From Amblyomma americanum (Eukaryota; Arthropoda; Arachnida; Ixodida; Ixodidae): a DNA stretch of 64,000 nt. The notes beneath the pieces were generated by a model, which was not told the origin of the DNA, did not search any database, and saw only the letters and a program-made list of their open reading frames with translations. The stretch is from positions 136,952,356 through 137,016,355 of the forward strand of contig NC_135505.1 of the NCBI RefSeq assembly GCF_052857255.1. Reading direction: 5' to 3'. Positions 27,301 to 36,838 of this stretch are shown piece after piece (within the stretch, counting starts at the first letter, position 1; each line of letters starts with the position of its first letter). Made by a program: the position numbers and the translations under genes.

Positions 27301-30300
27301 GATTCTCAAGCCACTAGGCCACTGCTGAGGTGTGAACCAGCACCTTCCGCGTGCAAGGCAGCTGCTCTGACCACTAGGCCACTGCTGGGGTGCGGATTGT
27401 GAAACCAGCACTTTCTGCGCTCAAGGGGGATGTTAAAACCACTTGGCCCCTGCTGTGGTGTGAATTCTGAAACCAGCACCTTCCGCATGCAAGGCGGATG
27501 CTCAGACTACTAGGCCACTGCTGGGGTGCGGATTCTGAAACCAGCACTTTCCGAACGCGAGGCGAATTCTAAAACCACGTGGCCACTGATCAGATATGAA
27601 TTCTGAAACAAACACCTTCCACATGTAAGGCTGCTCAAACCACTAGGCCACTGCTGAAGTGTGAATTCCGAAACAAGCACCTTCCGCATGCAAGGTGGCT
27701 GCTCAAACCACTAGGCCACCGCTGGGGTGCGGATTCTGAAACCAAACCAGCACTTTTCGTATGTGAGGCAGATACTAGAACCACTAGGCCACTGCTGAGG
27801 TGTGAATTCTGAAACAAGCACTTTTCGCATGCAAGGTATCTGCTCAAACCACTAGGCCACAGCTGGGGCGCTCATTCCGAAACCAAACCAGCACTTTCCG
27901 CACGCGGGGCGGATGCTAAAACCACTTGGCCACTGCTGAGGTGTGAATTCCGAAAGTAGTGAATGGAATGTTCCTTGGTGAGACTACATATAGACGCTTG
28001 GGCTCGATGGATGAAATACATTTTCTGGCCCCTTGAAGGGTGTGAAAGGCAGTGGAAAAGTGATGTGCGTTGAATGCCACAGTGCAAACATTTGGTTGTA
28101 GACGTCTTGCCTTTCTTTCGCAGAAACGCAGGAAAGGTCGTGCAGAATCTGATGATTCCGGCGAAGAAGAGGGATCGGATGATGATGATGACCTGGAAGG
28201 GCTCGAAGATGACGAAGAGTACCAGGAGGCCCTCAAGGGCCTGCCTCTGGACAAGCGTGGAGCAGCGATTCGAGAAGAGGACATTGAATTCTCCGATGAG
28301 GGTGACTTGACCTTTTGTTTGCATTTTAATTGGAGTATTGTCTGTTCTGATAAGTTAAGAGACACAGGGAACAAATTGAAATTGGCCTATATTGATAGGC
28401 TACCACATTTCTGATGATTAAGACGCTGGTGTCATAGAAAACTGAGCTTTACAAAGGCAGAAAAGACCAAAAAACTATGAACTAGTACAGGTATTGCTAC
28501 CACTGGCCGCTTTGACAAGCACACTGCAGTGATGTCAGTCTCCCTTTTTTTTTAATCTCGAATCTCTGAGGCTGGGCCACATTACCATTCACTTTCAAAC
28601 TGTGAAAAACGGAGCTCCTTTCACCATTGACATCACGAGCTTCAATCGGCTTTTGGGAAAAGAATTTCCTTTCTTTAATTGCAGTTCTTTCAGCAATAAA
28701 TGCGTTTTTTTTTTTGCCGAACAAACGTCAGCACAACCGCAGTGAAATTGTGTGGCGAGGTATGTACCGTGTTGTGGATACGGGGGTCCAAGACGGTGAG
28801 TAGAGAGCCAGTCCCTATGATTGCCCTAGAAAACCTTGTGCAGAAAGGGGGAACTACGAAGTGCGCCACTGCTCAGCTTCTCAACAAGTCTGCCCAGGTC
28901 CCAGGCTACTCGGGTACTCTCCAAAAGTGATGTACAGTCGTCGTCAGGGTTTCTAGCGAAGACCGTGTAACCCTATAGAGATTTTGGAATGTTGTTTCCT
29001 AAGAGATGCAATGTGTTGGCATCAGTGGTTGTGCCAAAAGAAAAATTGGCGCAGTTTATGACTCGTAACCATGTGAAAGGAACAACAAAGAATGGACGCT
29101 GACAATTCTCATCAATGGTTAGAAGTGGTGAGGTCTGTAGTTTAAGTGTTCGCTGAAGGTTACCTGGACAGTTTATTTATTTTACCTTCATGGCTACACA
29201 AGCAGTTCGGAGAGGCTGTAAAAGAATAATGCGAGCAAACAGCTATAAAATATTGTGACTAAATTTTGCAAAATACTATGTGATTACAAAAGAAAAAAAC
29301 CTCAGTTGATGCTTAATTATACAGTACGGCAGGCCTTAAGCCTCTAGTCCAAGCAGGCACAAAAGGTCCCCGCTTGTACCGGGTAGTGCTAGGACATGCA
29401 GTGCTAGCGGAACCTCTGCAAAAGTTTTGGCACATTTCTTGCCAAACTAGGGAATAGGGTGCAGTTTGTAGACATTGTCATCACCTATCGATGCCACATG
29501 TGTTGCAGGCAGTCTATGGACTTGGAGGCAATCCTTACAAGCTTGCACTGACTCAGTCATGCATGTTTTGAAAACTGCACCTGATTATCGTCTAATTTTT
29601 AACGGGGAAAGGTGCGCGTCGACGACAAATATAGACAGACACTATGAAACTAATTCGCTGCTCAAACGCGTTCATCATGGTCAACTGTGTTAACCACAGT
29701 TCGTGCTTCGATAGGATTGCTCATTAGAGGATCAGCGACTTGGAATGTTTACTCAGAGGAGTGTTTTGTGGAGATATGTCGACAGGATGACATCGCACTG
29801 AGCTGTGTGTGACTTCATGCAGACGATGACTTCGGCACCGAAAGCAAGCCGTCCAAACAGAAACCAGCCAAGGGCAAAGCGAAAAGGTGAGTGTGTGAGC
29901 CACAGTGCTTGGCTGTTTTTCTTGATGCAGGTGAATATGTTGAGTCGAGATTCCTATGTTTCAGCAGTACAAATGAAGTTATGGGTTTTTGAACAGCCCT
30001 GGTATGTGTTACCCTATGTATACAGTAGAATCTCATGATGCGATTATGGTTGATGAGATTTTCGAGATCGTGCAGCTTTTAAATTAAATTCGACTATGTT
30101 TCGGCAGTACAAATGAAGTTATGGGTTTTTGAACAGCCCTGGTATGTGTTACCCTATGTATACAGTAGAATCTCATGATGCGATTATGGTTGATGAGATT
30201 TTCGAGATCGTGCAGCTTTTAAATTAAATTCGACTATGTTTCGGCAGTACAAATGAAGTTATGGGTTTTTGAACAGCCCTGGTATGTGTTACCCTATGTA

Positions 30301-33300
30301 TACAGTAGAATCTCATGATGCGATTATGGTTGATGAGATTTTCGAGATCGTGCAGCTTTTAAATTAAATTCGACTATGTTTCGGCAGTACAAATGAAGTT
30401 ATGGGTTTTTGAACAGCCCTGGTATGTGTTACCCTATGTATACAGTAGAATCTCATGATGCGATTATGGTTGATGAGATTTTCGAGATCGTGCAGCTTTT
30501 AAATTAAATTCGACTATGTTTCGGCAGTACAAATGAAGTTATGGGTTTTTGAACAGCCCTGGTATGTGTTACCCTATGTATACAGTAGAATCTCATGATG
30601 CGATTATGGTTGATGAGATTTTCGAGATCGTGCAGCTTTTAAATTAAATTCGACTATGTTTCGGCAGTACAAATGAAGTTATGGGTTTTTGAACAGCCCT
30701 GGTATGTGTTACCCTATGTATACAGTAGAATCTCATGATGCGATTATGGTTGATGAGATTTTCGAGATCGTGCAGCTTTTAAATTAAATTAGACTATGTT
30801 TCGGCAGTACAAATGAAGTTATGGGTTTTTGAACAGCCCTGGTATGTGTTACCCTATGTATACAGTAGAATCTCATGATGCGATTATGGTTGATGAGATT
30901 TTCGAGATCGTGCAGCTTTTAAATTAAATTAGACTATGTTTCGGCAGTACAAATGAAGTTATGGGTTTTTGAACAGCCCTGGTATGTGTTACCCTATGTA
31001 TACAGTAGAATCTCATGATGCGATTATGGTTGATGAGATTTTCGAGATCGTGCAGCTTTTAAATTAAATTCGACTATGTTTCGGCAGTACAAATGAAGTT
31101 ATGGGTTTTTGAACAGCCCTGGTATGTGTTACCCTATGTATACAGTAGAATCTCATGATGCGATTATGGTTGATGAGATTTTCGAGATCGTGCAGCTTTT
31201 AAATTAAATTAGACTATGTTTCGGCAGTACAAATGAAGTTATGGGTTTTTGAACAGCCCTGGTATGTGTTACCCTATAAATACAGTAGAATCTCATGATG
31301 CGATTATGGTTGATGAGATTTTCGAGATCGTGCAGCTTTTAAAAAGGCCTGGGCACATTGCATTTTATGCAGTACGCTACGGTTCAAGATGATGCGAACA
31401 GCTTCTCAACCCGCGATGGATGAAACGAGCACACAAACGACCAGGCGTCTGTCAGTGGGTGCCTGGCCTCGTGCCTTTCAGAAGGGCCTACTTGGCGGCA
31501 TATCAAGAGAGAAAAAAGTCGAAATGAGCATTGTGGACTTTTTGGACCGAAAATACCGTATTACTGGCTTAATGAACCCTTTTTTTTTTCTATAAAAGTT
31601 GCCATTAGTTTTGGGGGGAGGGTTCATTATGCGGGAAAAAAGTTTCAACAGATTTTTTTGGAAGGGTCAAGATTTTATATCGTACCTCCGTCCGTCCTTC
31701 CCTCATCAACAAATGTATGCTGTCAGACACATTTGTGCTGCTGGTGTTTAGCGCAGTTCACTTTGAAGTGATCCGGCAATTCTGTGGTAGACGGCAGCGC
31801 CGGGCAATCGCGGCGAGCTAACGCAAACATGCTGAACACCTGCCCTGAAGGTCAGGCATGCGTTTTTATTCGACGTTAAAAAAACACACAGGATGGTGAT
31901 CAGTGTGTAATGCGAATGTTTAAGTCTTAGCTTACAGCACGCAATGACTGGCGCTCTGCCAAGTTCGCGTGCCTCCCCCCTCCCTCCTCCTTTTCTTGCA
32001 AGAGCTTTCCTCAAAAGATAAACAAACAAGTGGTAATGGTAATGTTATCGACAGTGTGGTTGGGGGGTCATTATCTTGGCACGCTGCCAAGGTCTGCTCT
32101 GCGGATTGCGCGAAAACTGGGCAACCCAACTAAGCAACCCGCTACAAAAAGCTGAAGGCTGAAAAAAAAGTAAATTCTGGCAGACAAAAGTTGGTGGTGG
32201 GGGGGGTTCATTACGCCAGTATATACGGTAATGGAGCCCCCCTCCCCCCCCTCCAAAAAAAAAATTGTGTACAACCAGGACTGATAAATATGTAGCATGC
32301 AGTGCATTGCAGCAAAGCTTTAGCGGGAAATTAAAGCCCTATTGTAGCTATCGAACATTTCACTTTGTTGCACTGGGAGCCGGTAGGCCGAGCGTTGTTT
32401 GCAAGAAGACCAGGGCACCTGAAAGCACTCTTGTCAGGCCTCTCTGGTTTTTTTCTGCCCCTAGTCATCTCTTTTAGTGTCCGTTTCGTCAGAGTAGGTT
32501 TCGTTGTGGCTCTGGAAGTAAAGTTTCACCACTAGGGCATGCCAAAATGCCGTTACTATACTGCTAGTGCCATTACTGTGCCTGCTACAAACCAACACCG
32601 CATGCGCATGATATGTACACAGCTGGTGGATGCAGTAATGGTGGTAGTACAGGTAGACAGCATGCTAATGTGATGCAGTGGCCACTTTTTATTACTTTTT
32701 CATTAAAAAAAAAGGGGGGGATCGCAGTAAGTGTATTTGCAACCGGGGCATTGAGAAAGGATTCAAAGAGAGAAGATAACAGGTGCTATGTGATGGCACG
32801 TGATTGGCTGTTGCAGTCAGGAATGTTGCTTTAGATGCAGTGTGCCCAGTTGCATACTTTTCGAAATTTTCGAATGTCTCAAAATTCTTGGCACGAATGT
32901 AACACAAATAACAAACATTCAACACATACACTGGAAATTTTGGATATTCATGCACCCATAGTATTATATATTATTAGTTTGTAATGTAATGCTTAGTACT
33001 GCTGTCGTGTTTATTCTGTTTCTAATTCTTCATTTTTTATTGCAGTTTCGATTTGTCCAACCTTGTTGCATCTGCTGAAGAGGTGAGCTGCACGCTTTCC
33101 GTTTTCTTTGCGCATTTGTGCCATGGAGATGTTGGGTGCATTGTGTGGGTATTGAAGTTCTTGTGTTATTGAAGTAGCTAAATGCTTGTGACAGCTTGCC
33201 CGGCCTTAATGTGCAGCATCTGCGTTTCAAGTATTTCCAAGAAATAAATTCCTGCATGATGATTATTCACTGTATAGTGTGTTGTGTAAGGAACATGTGA

Positions 33301-35209
33301 TTCGTTTGCATTACAAGCACCTGCCTATGTCATAAACCTGGAACTTTATGGTATCTAATGGCCACAAATTGTTTATTTTAGATTAAGATACTTGACGAGC
33401 TGCAGCTGTAGCATTTCTGGATTGGAGTTCGCCATACTATTGGCAGAATCGTAAGGAAACACCAAGAACAACTCTACTCAAATATTGTTCTCAGTAAAAA
33501 TTGTTTCTCTGACTCTTTCTGGTTATGTTGCAACACGTTTTTCCAGCATGAAGAAACTCATTTATAACTGAGAAAAGTGCATTCTGGGATGTTCCCATGT
33601 CTCGATTCAAATTCGTGATGTCTACACCGAGGAGGGCTGGTTGCGATCATTGTGAAGTGAATGGCGGTGTAGAATAGCGTCCATAACCAGAACTTTGGTG
33701 TCAATGCATGCAGTTTACTTCAAAATCGACTGGTGGTGGTATAAAAGCTCTCTTTCTGGGTCAGCGAAGTTCGTCAGTACTGCCAGCATAGTTCCCAAGA
33801 GGCACTATTAGTACCAGTAGTTCGCCAGAAGGGTCAACACCCCTGTGTTATTGTTCCCATGTTTTTGTTGCATCGTTTGAGAGCAGTGGTTAGCATTTCT
33901 TTGTTTTTTCCAGTTTTCACATCTCTTGGAGGACACTGCTGGAGGTGTGGACACAACAACATCACAGGCTGTTTCAAACAGGGACAAAGCAAGTAAGCTG
34001 TTTTATGCAGTACTGATTGGTCTTTTGCATAATTTCCTTGCTTAGTAGACGTAGTAAAACCTTGTTGTCACGTTCCTTGTACGTACGATTTCCTAGGTCA
34101 CGTGCCCAAAATCATGGGCAGTAAAAATGTTGAATAGAATTACACTGCTTCTCTTCGAGTTAATATGCACCCAGATAAGGCGATTTCTCAGCTACTGTGT
34201 TCCAAATTTTGACAAACTCTGGTCGTATAATACGTTTAGTGACCAACCGTGGCTGAACCTGAGTGGACGCAGCATGAAAAGCTGAAATGCAGTTGCAGTC
34301 ATTCATATTGGTGGTTTTCTCTGTAGTGCGCAGGTGCAAAGGATGAAGCATCAAACAAACAATGGTGCGCTTGCATATGATTTTGGCGTTCCCATGGGGA
34401 CGTGACTTGAAATATGCAGCGGGTTCTTCGCAGTGCCGTGCTAAGGAGAGTGCAATGCAAATGCGGACTGAATTATGCGAGCACTGTAAAGTGGGCTGTT
34501 CAGGCCTTGTGCAATTGCCAATCACCGTGAATTTTTTTATTGTCCTCTGGGCCATAATGTATGAATTAGCATTCCTTGGGTTCGTAACTGTAGTTGATTC
34601 CGCATGCATGGCCACATTTTGTGCACACCTTGTAACATCGTGCAGCCGTTGCCTGTGCTAAGGTCAGCAGCTTCAGAAATAGAGGCTGTGTTAGAAGGTG
34701 TGCTGCAATAAACTATTGCACATTGGTTATTTGTGCATCGGATTCATGATGAATGGTGACAAATGCAGCATTATGAAAGTCTCCTTCTATCTGGAAGCAG
34801 GGCTGTTAATACTTGCCAGAGAAGAAGCGATTGCTGTCACATGGAGCTTCCGAAAAATTACCAAAATGTTTGCAAAAAGGTTTGAATCCAACACCTCATC
34901 CAAAAACTTTCATCCTTGCAATGAAAGTAGATGTGCTTGGACATGCACTGCACCAATGGGTAGAAGATAGTGAAATTTCGAAGGATTGGTAAACAAATGC
35001 ATTGTGGAAATTTCCCTGTGTCTTAGGGTGTCTTATAATGAAGTTTTTTGACATTAAACTTATTTCCTTCTGCTCCAGGCGTCAAGCAGCTTAAGTGGGA
35101 GAGGGACCGGGATGCCTGGATCCGTGGCCAAGACTGGAGGAGCCGAAAACGAAAGTTTGCCGGCGGCAAACGTGGCAAGATGCCAGGAAAACGACAGAAG
35201 CGACGCTGA
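9823..35209 (+). CDS. CEBPZ: CCAAT/enhancer-binding protein zeta (Noc1/Mak21 homologue)
   Basis: This is a complete 18-exon gene. Exons: 9823-10020, 10662-10773, 11204-11395, 12268-12335, 13544-13747, 15565-15762, 16773-17036, 17778-17957, 18886-19095, 20888-21054, 22717-22905, 24965-25150, 25779-25986, 28124-28301, 29823-29886, 33046-33082, 33914-33992, 35079-35209. All junctions are GT-AG and phases are consistent, giving 2,865 nt and 954 residues; the human protein is about 1,050 residues. The family (yeast Mak21/Noc1) is a nucleolar armadillo-like factor that works with Noc2 in early 60S pre-ribosome assembly and export. Signatures seen are LLTGVNRAFPY (exon 7), HPSVALFAERIL and GDPLQDFTLSRFLDR-FVYRNPK (exons 11-12), SAEE-FSHLLE (exons 16-17) and VKQLKWERDRDAW (exon 18). 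The N-terminus is shorter than in vertebrates. The intron load of transposons is high, but no exon is damaged. Confidence 0.95.
13151..13275 (+). repeat. 5'-truncated tRNA-derived SINE body (Ruka-like)
   Basis: The sequence aggcccgtgtactgtg, then ccaggtggtcg and ccggagccctccac, matches the body of the full SINEs at 52,684 and 55,577. The tRNA head is missing. It lies in CEBPZ intron 4. A more diverged stretch with similar spacing follows at about 13,370-13,440. Confidence 0.75.
13544..17957 (+). CDS. CEBPZ: CEBPZ exons 5-8 (residues 191-472), helical core
   Basis: Exons 5 to 8 are all in phase 0 (68, 66, 88 and 60 codons). Exon 5 contains TLLLWHFEDLLKQRYASF, and exon 6 contains RLINKLGDRTNAVASRVSHHL. 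Exon 7 carries LLTGVNRAFPY and the start of the CBF/Mak21 domain (VHLTDFNIAVQALTLLFQ). Exon 8 continues the domain with SDRFYGALYRKALDP and MFLNLLYKSLKRD. At the exon 5 donor, two GT positions are possible. The one at 13,748 (gtgagg) is preferred because it fits the consensus and keeps a plausible reading (ELEV-LLLERL). Confidence 0.92.
13966..14207 (+). mobile_element. tRNA-derived SINE in CEBPZ intron 5
   Basis: The head has an A box (tggctgattggttatg) and a B box (gggttcgatcc), followed by the family body (cccaggtggtcgaaatt) and a tail of aaacc repeats. A 13-bp target duplication, tcaaaaaatgttc, lies at 13,953-13,965 and 14,208-14,220. This supports insertion by LINE machinery. Confidence 0.9.
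15825..15920. repeat. Degenerate ~10-bp tandem repeat
   Basis: A decayed repeat of the type ttctattcca lies in CEBPZ intron 6. The rest of that intron (to 16,772) shows no recognisable element. Confidence 0.6.
17037..17777. other. CEBPZ intron 7
   Basis: The intron holds an irregular run of gtactggt-type words at 17,090-17,270, which looks like a degenerate simple repeat. Nothing else is recognised. Confidence 0.5.
18110..18205 (+). mobile_element. RTE-like LINE 3' end fragment
   Basis: The sequence agggtggccgcaggtgg, then gggagaggcctttctcctgc and agtggacgcaatcatgatta, is the same 3' terminus as the copies at 7,137 and 46,750, now in + orientation. It is old and 5'-truncated, in CEBPZ intron 8. 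Confidence 0.75.
18290..18430 (+). repeat. Dispersed repeat fragment (gattcaagct family)
   Basis: The core ccaccacttgattcaagctt and a following gatgtc resemble the stretches at about 8,745 and 33,600. The family is not identified. Confidence 0.5.
18886..25150 (+). CDS. CEBPZ: CEBPZ exons 9-12 (residues 473-722)
   Basis: Exon 9 finishes the conserved helices (ACLYRSPHLACGILFLVSEV) and passes into an acidic linker rich in D and E. Exon 10 is the least conserved and contains SWVHTKL near its middle. Exon 11 begins YDPLARNPLYCGAEG, continues with WELRHLSRHHHPSVALFAER and ends at the phase-2 junction within FLDR. Exon 12 gives FVYRNPK and a linker ending FLYR. The junctions at 21,054/22,717 (GG+A), 22,905/24,965 (AG+G) and 25,150/25,779 (AG+G) each rebuild the expected codon. 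Confidence 0.92.
19262..19360 (+). mobile_element. Decayed RTE-like LINE 3' end
   Basis: The words ctgcggctggcacatgacc, gaggcaggcctttctcct and gttaggctgatagtgat follow the order of the same 3' terminus with many changes. Just after it (19,371-19,405) is a minus-strand B-box-like ggttcaaatcctac, which may be a SINE remnant. Confidence 0.6.
19406..20887. other. CEBPZ intron 9, remainder
   Basis: The stretch is unique-looking with an AT dinucleotide tract near 19,460-19,480. No coding similarity or transposon end is recognised. Confidence 0.5.
21055..22716. other. CEBPZ intron 10
   Basis: No coding exon is supported. The phrase gaagaaggtgctgagccg followed by aaaacgttgg near 21,362-21,393 resembles a motif common in arthropod repeats. 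Otherwise nothing is recognised. Confidence 0.5.
22906..24964. other. CEBPZ intron 11 with tRNA-like and TIR-like remnants
   Basis: At about 23,137-23,215 the minus strand reads like a tRNA-derived head: a cccagttggtagacc A-box region and ggtctggatcccacc as a B-box-like segment. At 23,410-23,500 the phrase atggtttgagaacggt occurs twice. At about 24,215-24,290 two inverted words, cgtaatgagccctcccccc and attcattacgtgag, resemble the ends of the MITE at 31,554. No exon is seen. Confidence 0.5.
25151..25778. other. CEBPZ intron 12
   Basis: The intron includes a (catttcattt) simple tract and the phrase actgtcagcctccataagg at 25,380, which looks like the end of a dispersed element in minus orientation. 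Nothing firmer can be said. Confidence 0.4.
25779..35209 (+). CDS. CEBPZ: CEBPZ exons 13-18 (residues 723-954), acidic/basic C-terminus
   Basis: Exon 13 has a run of six lysines followed by acidic blocks. Exon 14 is highly acidic (SDDSGEEEGSDDDDDLEG) and ends in SDE at a weak donor (g/gtgact). Three very short exons follow: 64, 37 and 79 nt. They encode DDFGTESKPSK, FDLSNLVASAEE and FSHLLEDTAGG, and match the conserved SAEEFxHLL block. Exon 18 encodes VKQLKWERDRDAW and a basic tail ending KRQKRR with TGA at 35,207. The tail looks like a nucleolar localisation signal. Confidence 0.9.
25987..27289. other. CEBPZ intron 13, first part
   Basis: No gene or recognisable transposon end is seen. The second part of the intron holds a tandem array described separately. 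Confidence 0.5.
27290..27955 (-). repeat. Tandem array of ~60-73-bp units with tRNA-like boxes
   Basis: Ten imperfect units lie in CEBPZ intron 13. The phrase ccactaggccactgctg or variants starts at about 27,311, 27,371, 27,439, 27,508, 27,574, 27,640, 27,708, 27,781, 27,849 and 27,921. On the minus strand each unit reads agcagtggcctagtggtt plus a variable ctgctc or ggatgc segment, then ggtttcagaatccg or ggtttcggaat. The order and wording resemble the A and B boxes of tRNA-derived SINEs. Spacing varies between 60 and 73 bp. It may be a SINE head amplified in tandem. Confidence 0.75.
28352..28700 (+). mobile_element. Old copy of the ttaaagggacactg MITE family
   Basis: From ttaagagacacagggaacaa onward, the order of words (aaattgaaattggcctatat, cataga, gagctttacaaa, tacaggtattgctaccac) follows the intact MITE at 40,906 with many substitutions. 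The right terminal repeat is not recognisable. It sits in CEBPZ intron 14, directly after exon 14. Confidence 0.65.
28701..29822. other. CEBPZ intron 14, remainder
   Basis: A T-tract lies near 28,707-28,716. The sequence is otherwise AT-rich and unique-looking. No coding region is supported. Confidence 0.5.
29954..31342. repeat. 140-bp minisatellite in CEBPZ intron 15
   Basis: About ten copies of a 140-bp unit are nearly identical. The visible changes are few: a c/a change in the ttagactatg or ttcgactatg word, tcagcag against tcggcag in the first unit, and ctataaatac in the last. The unit contains tacagtagaatctcatgatg and, after a gap, gatgagattttcgagatcg. The first phrase resembles terminal inverted repeats of pogo/Tigger-type elements with a TA target. 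Homogeneity suggests recent expansion or ongoing conversion. Confidence 0.95.
31554..32230. mobile_element. 677-bp MITE-like element with terminal inverted repeats
   Basis: The left end is taccgtattactggcttaat then gaaccc. The right end, read on the other strand, is taccgtatatactggcgtaa then tgaacccc. The ends match over about 26 bp with two small differences. Internal copies of the gggttcattatgcgg word occur near 31,618. There is no transposase, and the superfamily is not assigned. Confidence 0.75.
32231..33045. other. CEBPZ intron 15, last part
   Basis: A cccccctcccccccc tract at 32,236-32,250 and an A/G tract at 32,705-32,720 are present. No element or gene is recognised. Confidence 0.5.
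33083..33913. other. CEBPZ intron 16 with dispersed repeat
   Basis: At about 33,598-33,690 the stretch gattcaaattcgtgatgtct, then gaagtgaatggcggtgtag, is related to the repeat at 8,745-8,840 upstream of the gene. The rest is not recognised. Confidence 0.5.
33993..35078. other. CEBPZ intron 17
   Basis: No transposon end, RNA or exon is recognised in this stretch. Confidence 0.5.
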
Positions 35210-35231
35210 GGCCATATGCAGCTCTTTATGT

Positions 35232-35237
35232 AATAAA
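35232..35237 (+). terminator. Polyadenylation signal AATAAA of CEBPZ
   Basis: A canonical AATAAA lies 23 nt after the TGA stop codon, followed by gtgtttatgcc and a T-rich stretch (cgttttttcgtttt). This predicts a very short 3' UTR. A second AATAAA at 35,723 could serve a longer form. Confidence 0.65.
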
Positions 35238-36508
35238 CTCACAGTGTTTATGCCATGGCTGTCTTCAATGTCGTTTTTTCGTTTTAGGCATACAATGGTT
35301 TCAGTCTCACTTGTGGGTTGCTTTGGAAAGCAGCTGTTATTTGCTCACGTTTATCAAGGCAGAAGGCCATTAACCACTTCCACGTCTGCACGGCAGAACT
35401 CACAAACAGCAGTGAGAGACAAGGCAAAATCATGGTACTCCATTAACGGTGGATACAAGCGCAGTTGACACCGCCAGTGCTGAACAAGTCACATATCGCT
35501 GAGGAAAATAATGACATCGCCACCGCAACGGCACCAAATAACGTCTTACCAGTTGCAGCAAGAACGAAACCGCACTTGTTCGAGACAGAGACGGGCGCCT
35601 CCTTATACATCTACACACATTCCGTGCTATAATTCAAATCAAGACCACATTAGTGACCACTTAATTATTCTATCAGTGGTTTCCCTTCACGCCACAACTT
35701 TGAAGTAGATAAAAAACACGGTTAATAAAACAGCATTTATTGAAAGCACTCTAGTAAGCTCCGTGCCATGTGTACATTGGGGTACGAGAGCACTTAATGT
35801 GACGCCGCAGGCGCAATGCAAGCCATGCTTTGTAGCTGTAACATGTCTCAAGGTAAAACGCAGTCTGGACTAAAAACTTCTATTTGCAAAAAAAGGCATC
35901 AAAAGTCGTGACAGTCAGCAAAGACCGCACAAAACACATGCAGGTGCACTAATAACTGTTAGTTTATGTATTGTTGCAGAGAATAAATAACTGGTGCCAA
36001 GCGAAGAACATACAGAAAATATTTGCCATCATACACATCAGGCCAAAAAAGTTCGCGATACAGTCCACTTTTCCATTTACACACTGAACCCAAGGTCTGC
36101 GAACTCCTTCGCTGATAAAACCACTGAGGGGTCACTGACACATGAATCACCACACTTTTATATTTCCATTACGAGAGGCCTTGGAGTATAAGGGCGGTCT
36201 TCGCTGTCTGTAATTTACGTTTGGCGCCTTTCTCGCAATATAATGTCAAACCAACTCGTCCAACAGTACGTGCTAAGCAAATTATTCTTATTTTTATTGC
36301 AGCAAAAGGCATGTTATGGTGAAATGCCTGCTCAGTTGGTCGGAGAAAGCGGCAAATCACCGGGCGCGCCTACGTTGCGCGCTCAAAGGCGGCACGTGAT
36401 ACGCGGTCACACGGCGCGGTATTTGCGTGCTCAGAAATGAAGGTATTTGGATAGTGAAGCTACTAGCTGCTTAGAGAGGCGTCTAGAAAAAAAATGGTAG
36501 AGCTGTGA
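35238..36508. other. Intergenic, nothing recognised
   Basis: No coding similarity, RNA gene or transposon end is recognised between the end of CEBPZ and the ankyrin-like frame. Confidence 0.5.
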
Positions 36509-36838
36509 TTAACGGCTCAGCGCATTAATCAGCGAGAGCTGACTGGCATTATCGGCCGTGAGGTCTGGCACTCTTCTACCGCGTATGTCTGGAGTGGGGG
36601 TAGAAGTGGCAGAAGCACATAGCCTCAGGATGACCGCTTCATGGTTCTCCGCGGCTAGGTGCAGAGCGGGGATACCGAAACCGCTCGCGGTGCGACCATC
36701 CCAGGGGTTGGACCATTGGCTCAGATAGCTCAGAGGAATAAAGAACTTGCCTAAGTGTTGGCTTAAGTTTGTCCCAGGAAACCCCTCGTAAATCGTAAGT
36801 ACAGTTGATGCTATAAAACGAAAAGAGGCTCCTCTCAT
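36509..36838 (-). pseudogene. Possible ankyrin-repeat fragment
   Basis: A 109-codon minus-strand frame contains DGRT, then IPALHLAAENHEAVILRL, then DIRGRRVPDLTADN and a stop. The spacing fits one ankyrin repeat followed by the start of the next (consensus DGxTxLHLAAxxGHxxxVxxLL). Only one repeat is convincing and no splice partner was found. It may be the last exon of a gene, a retrocopy piece or chance. Confidence 0.3.
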
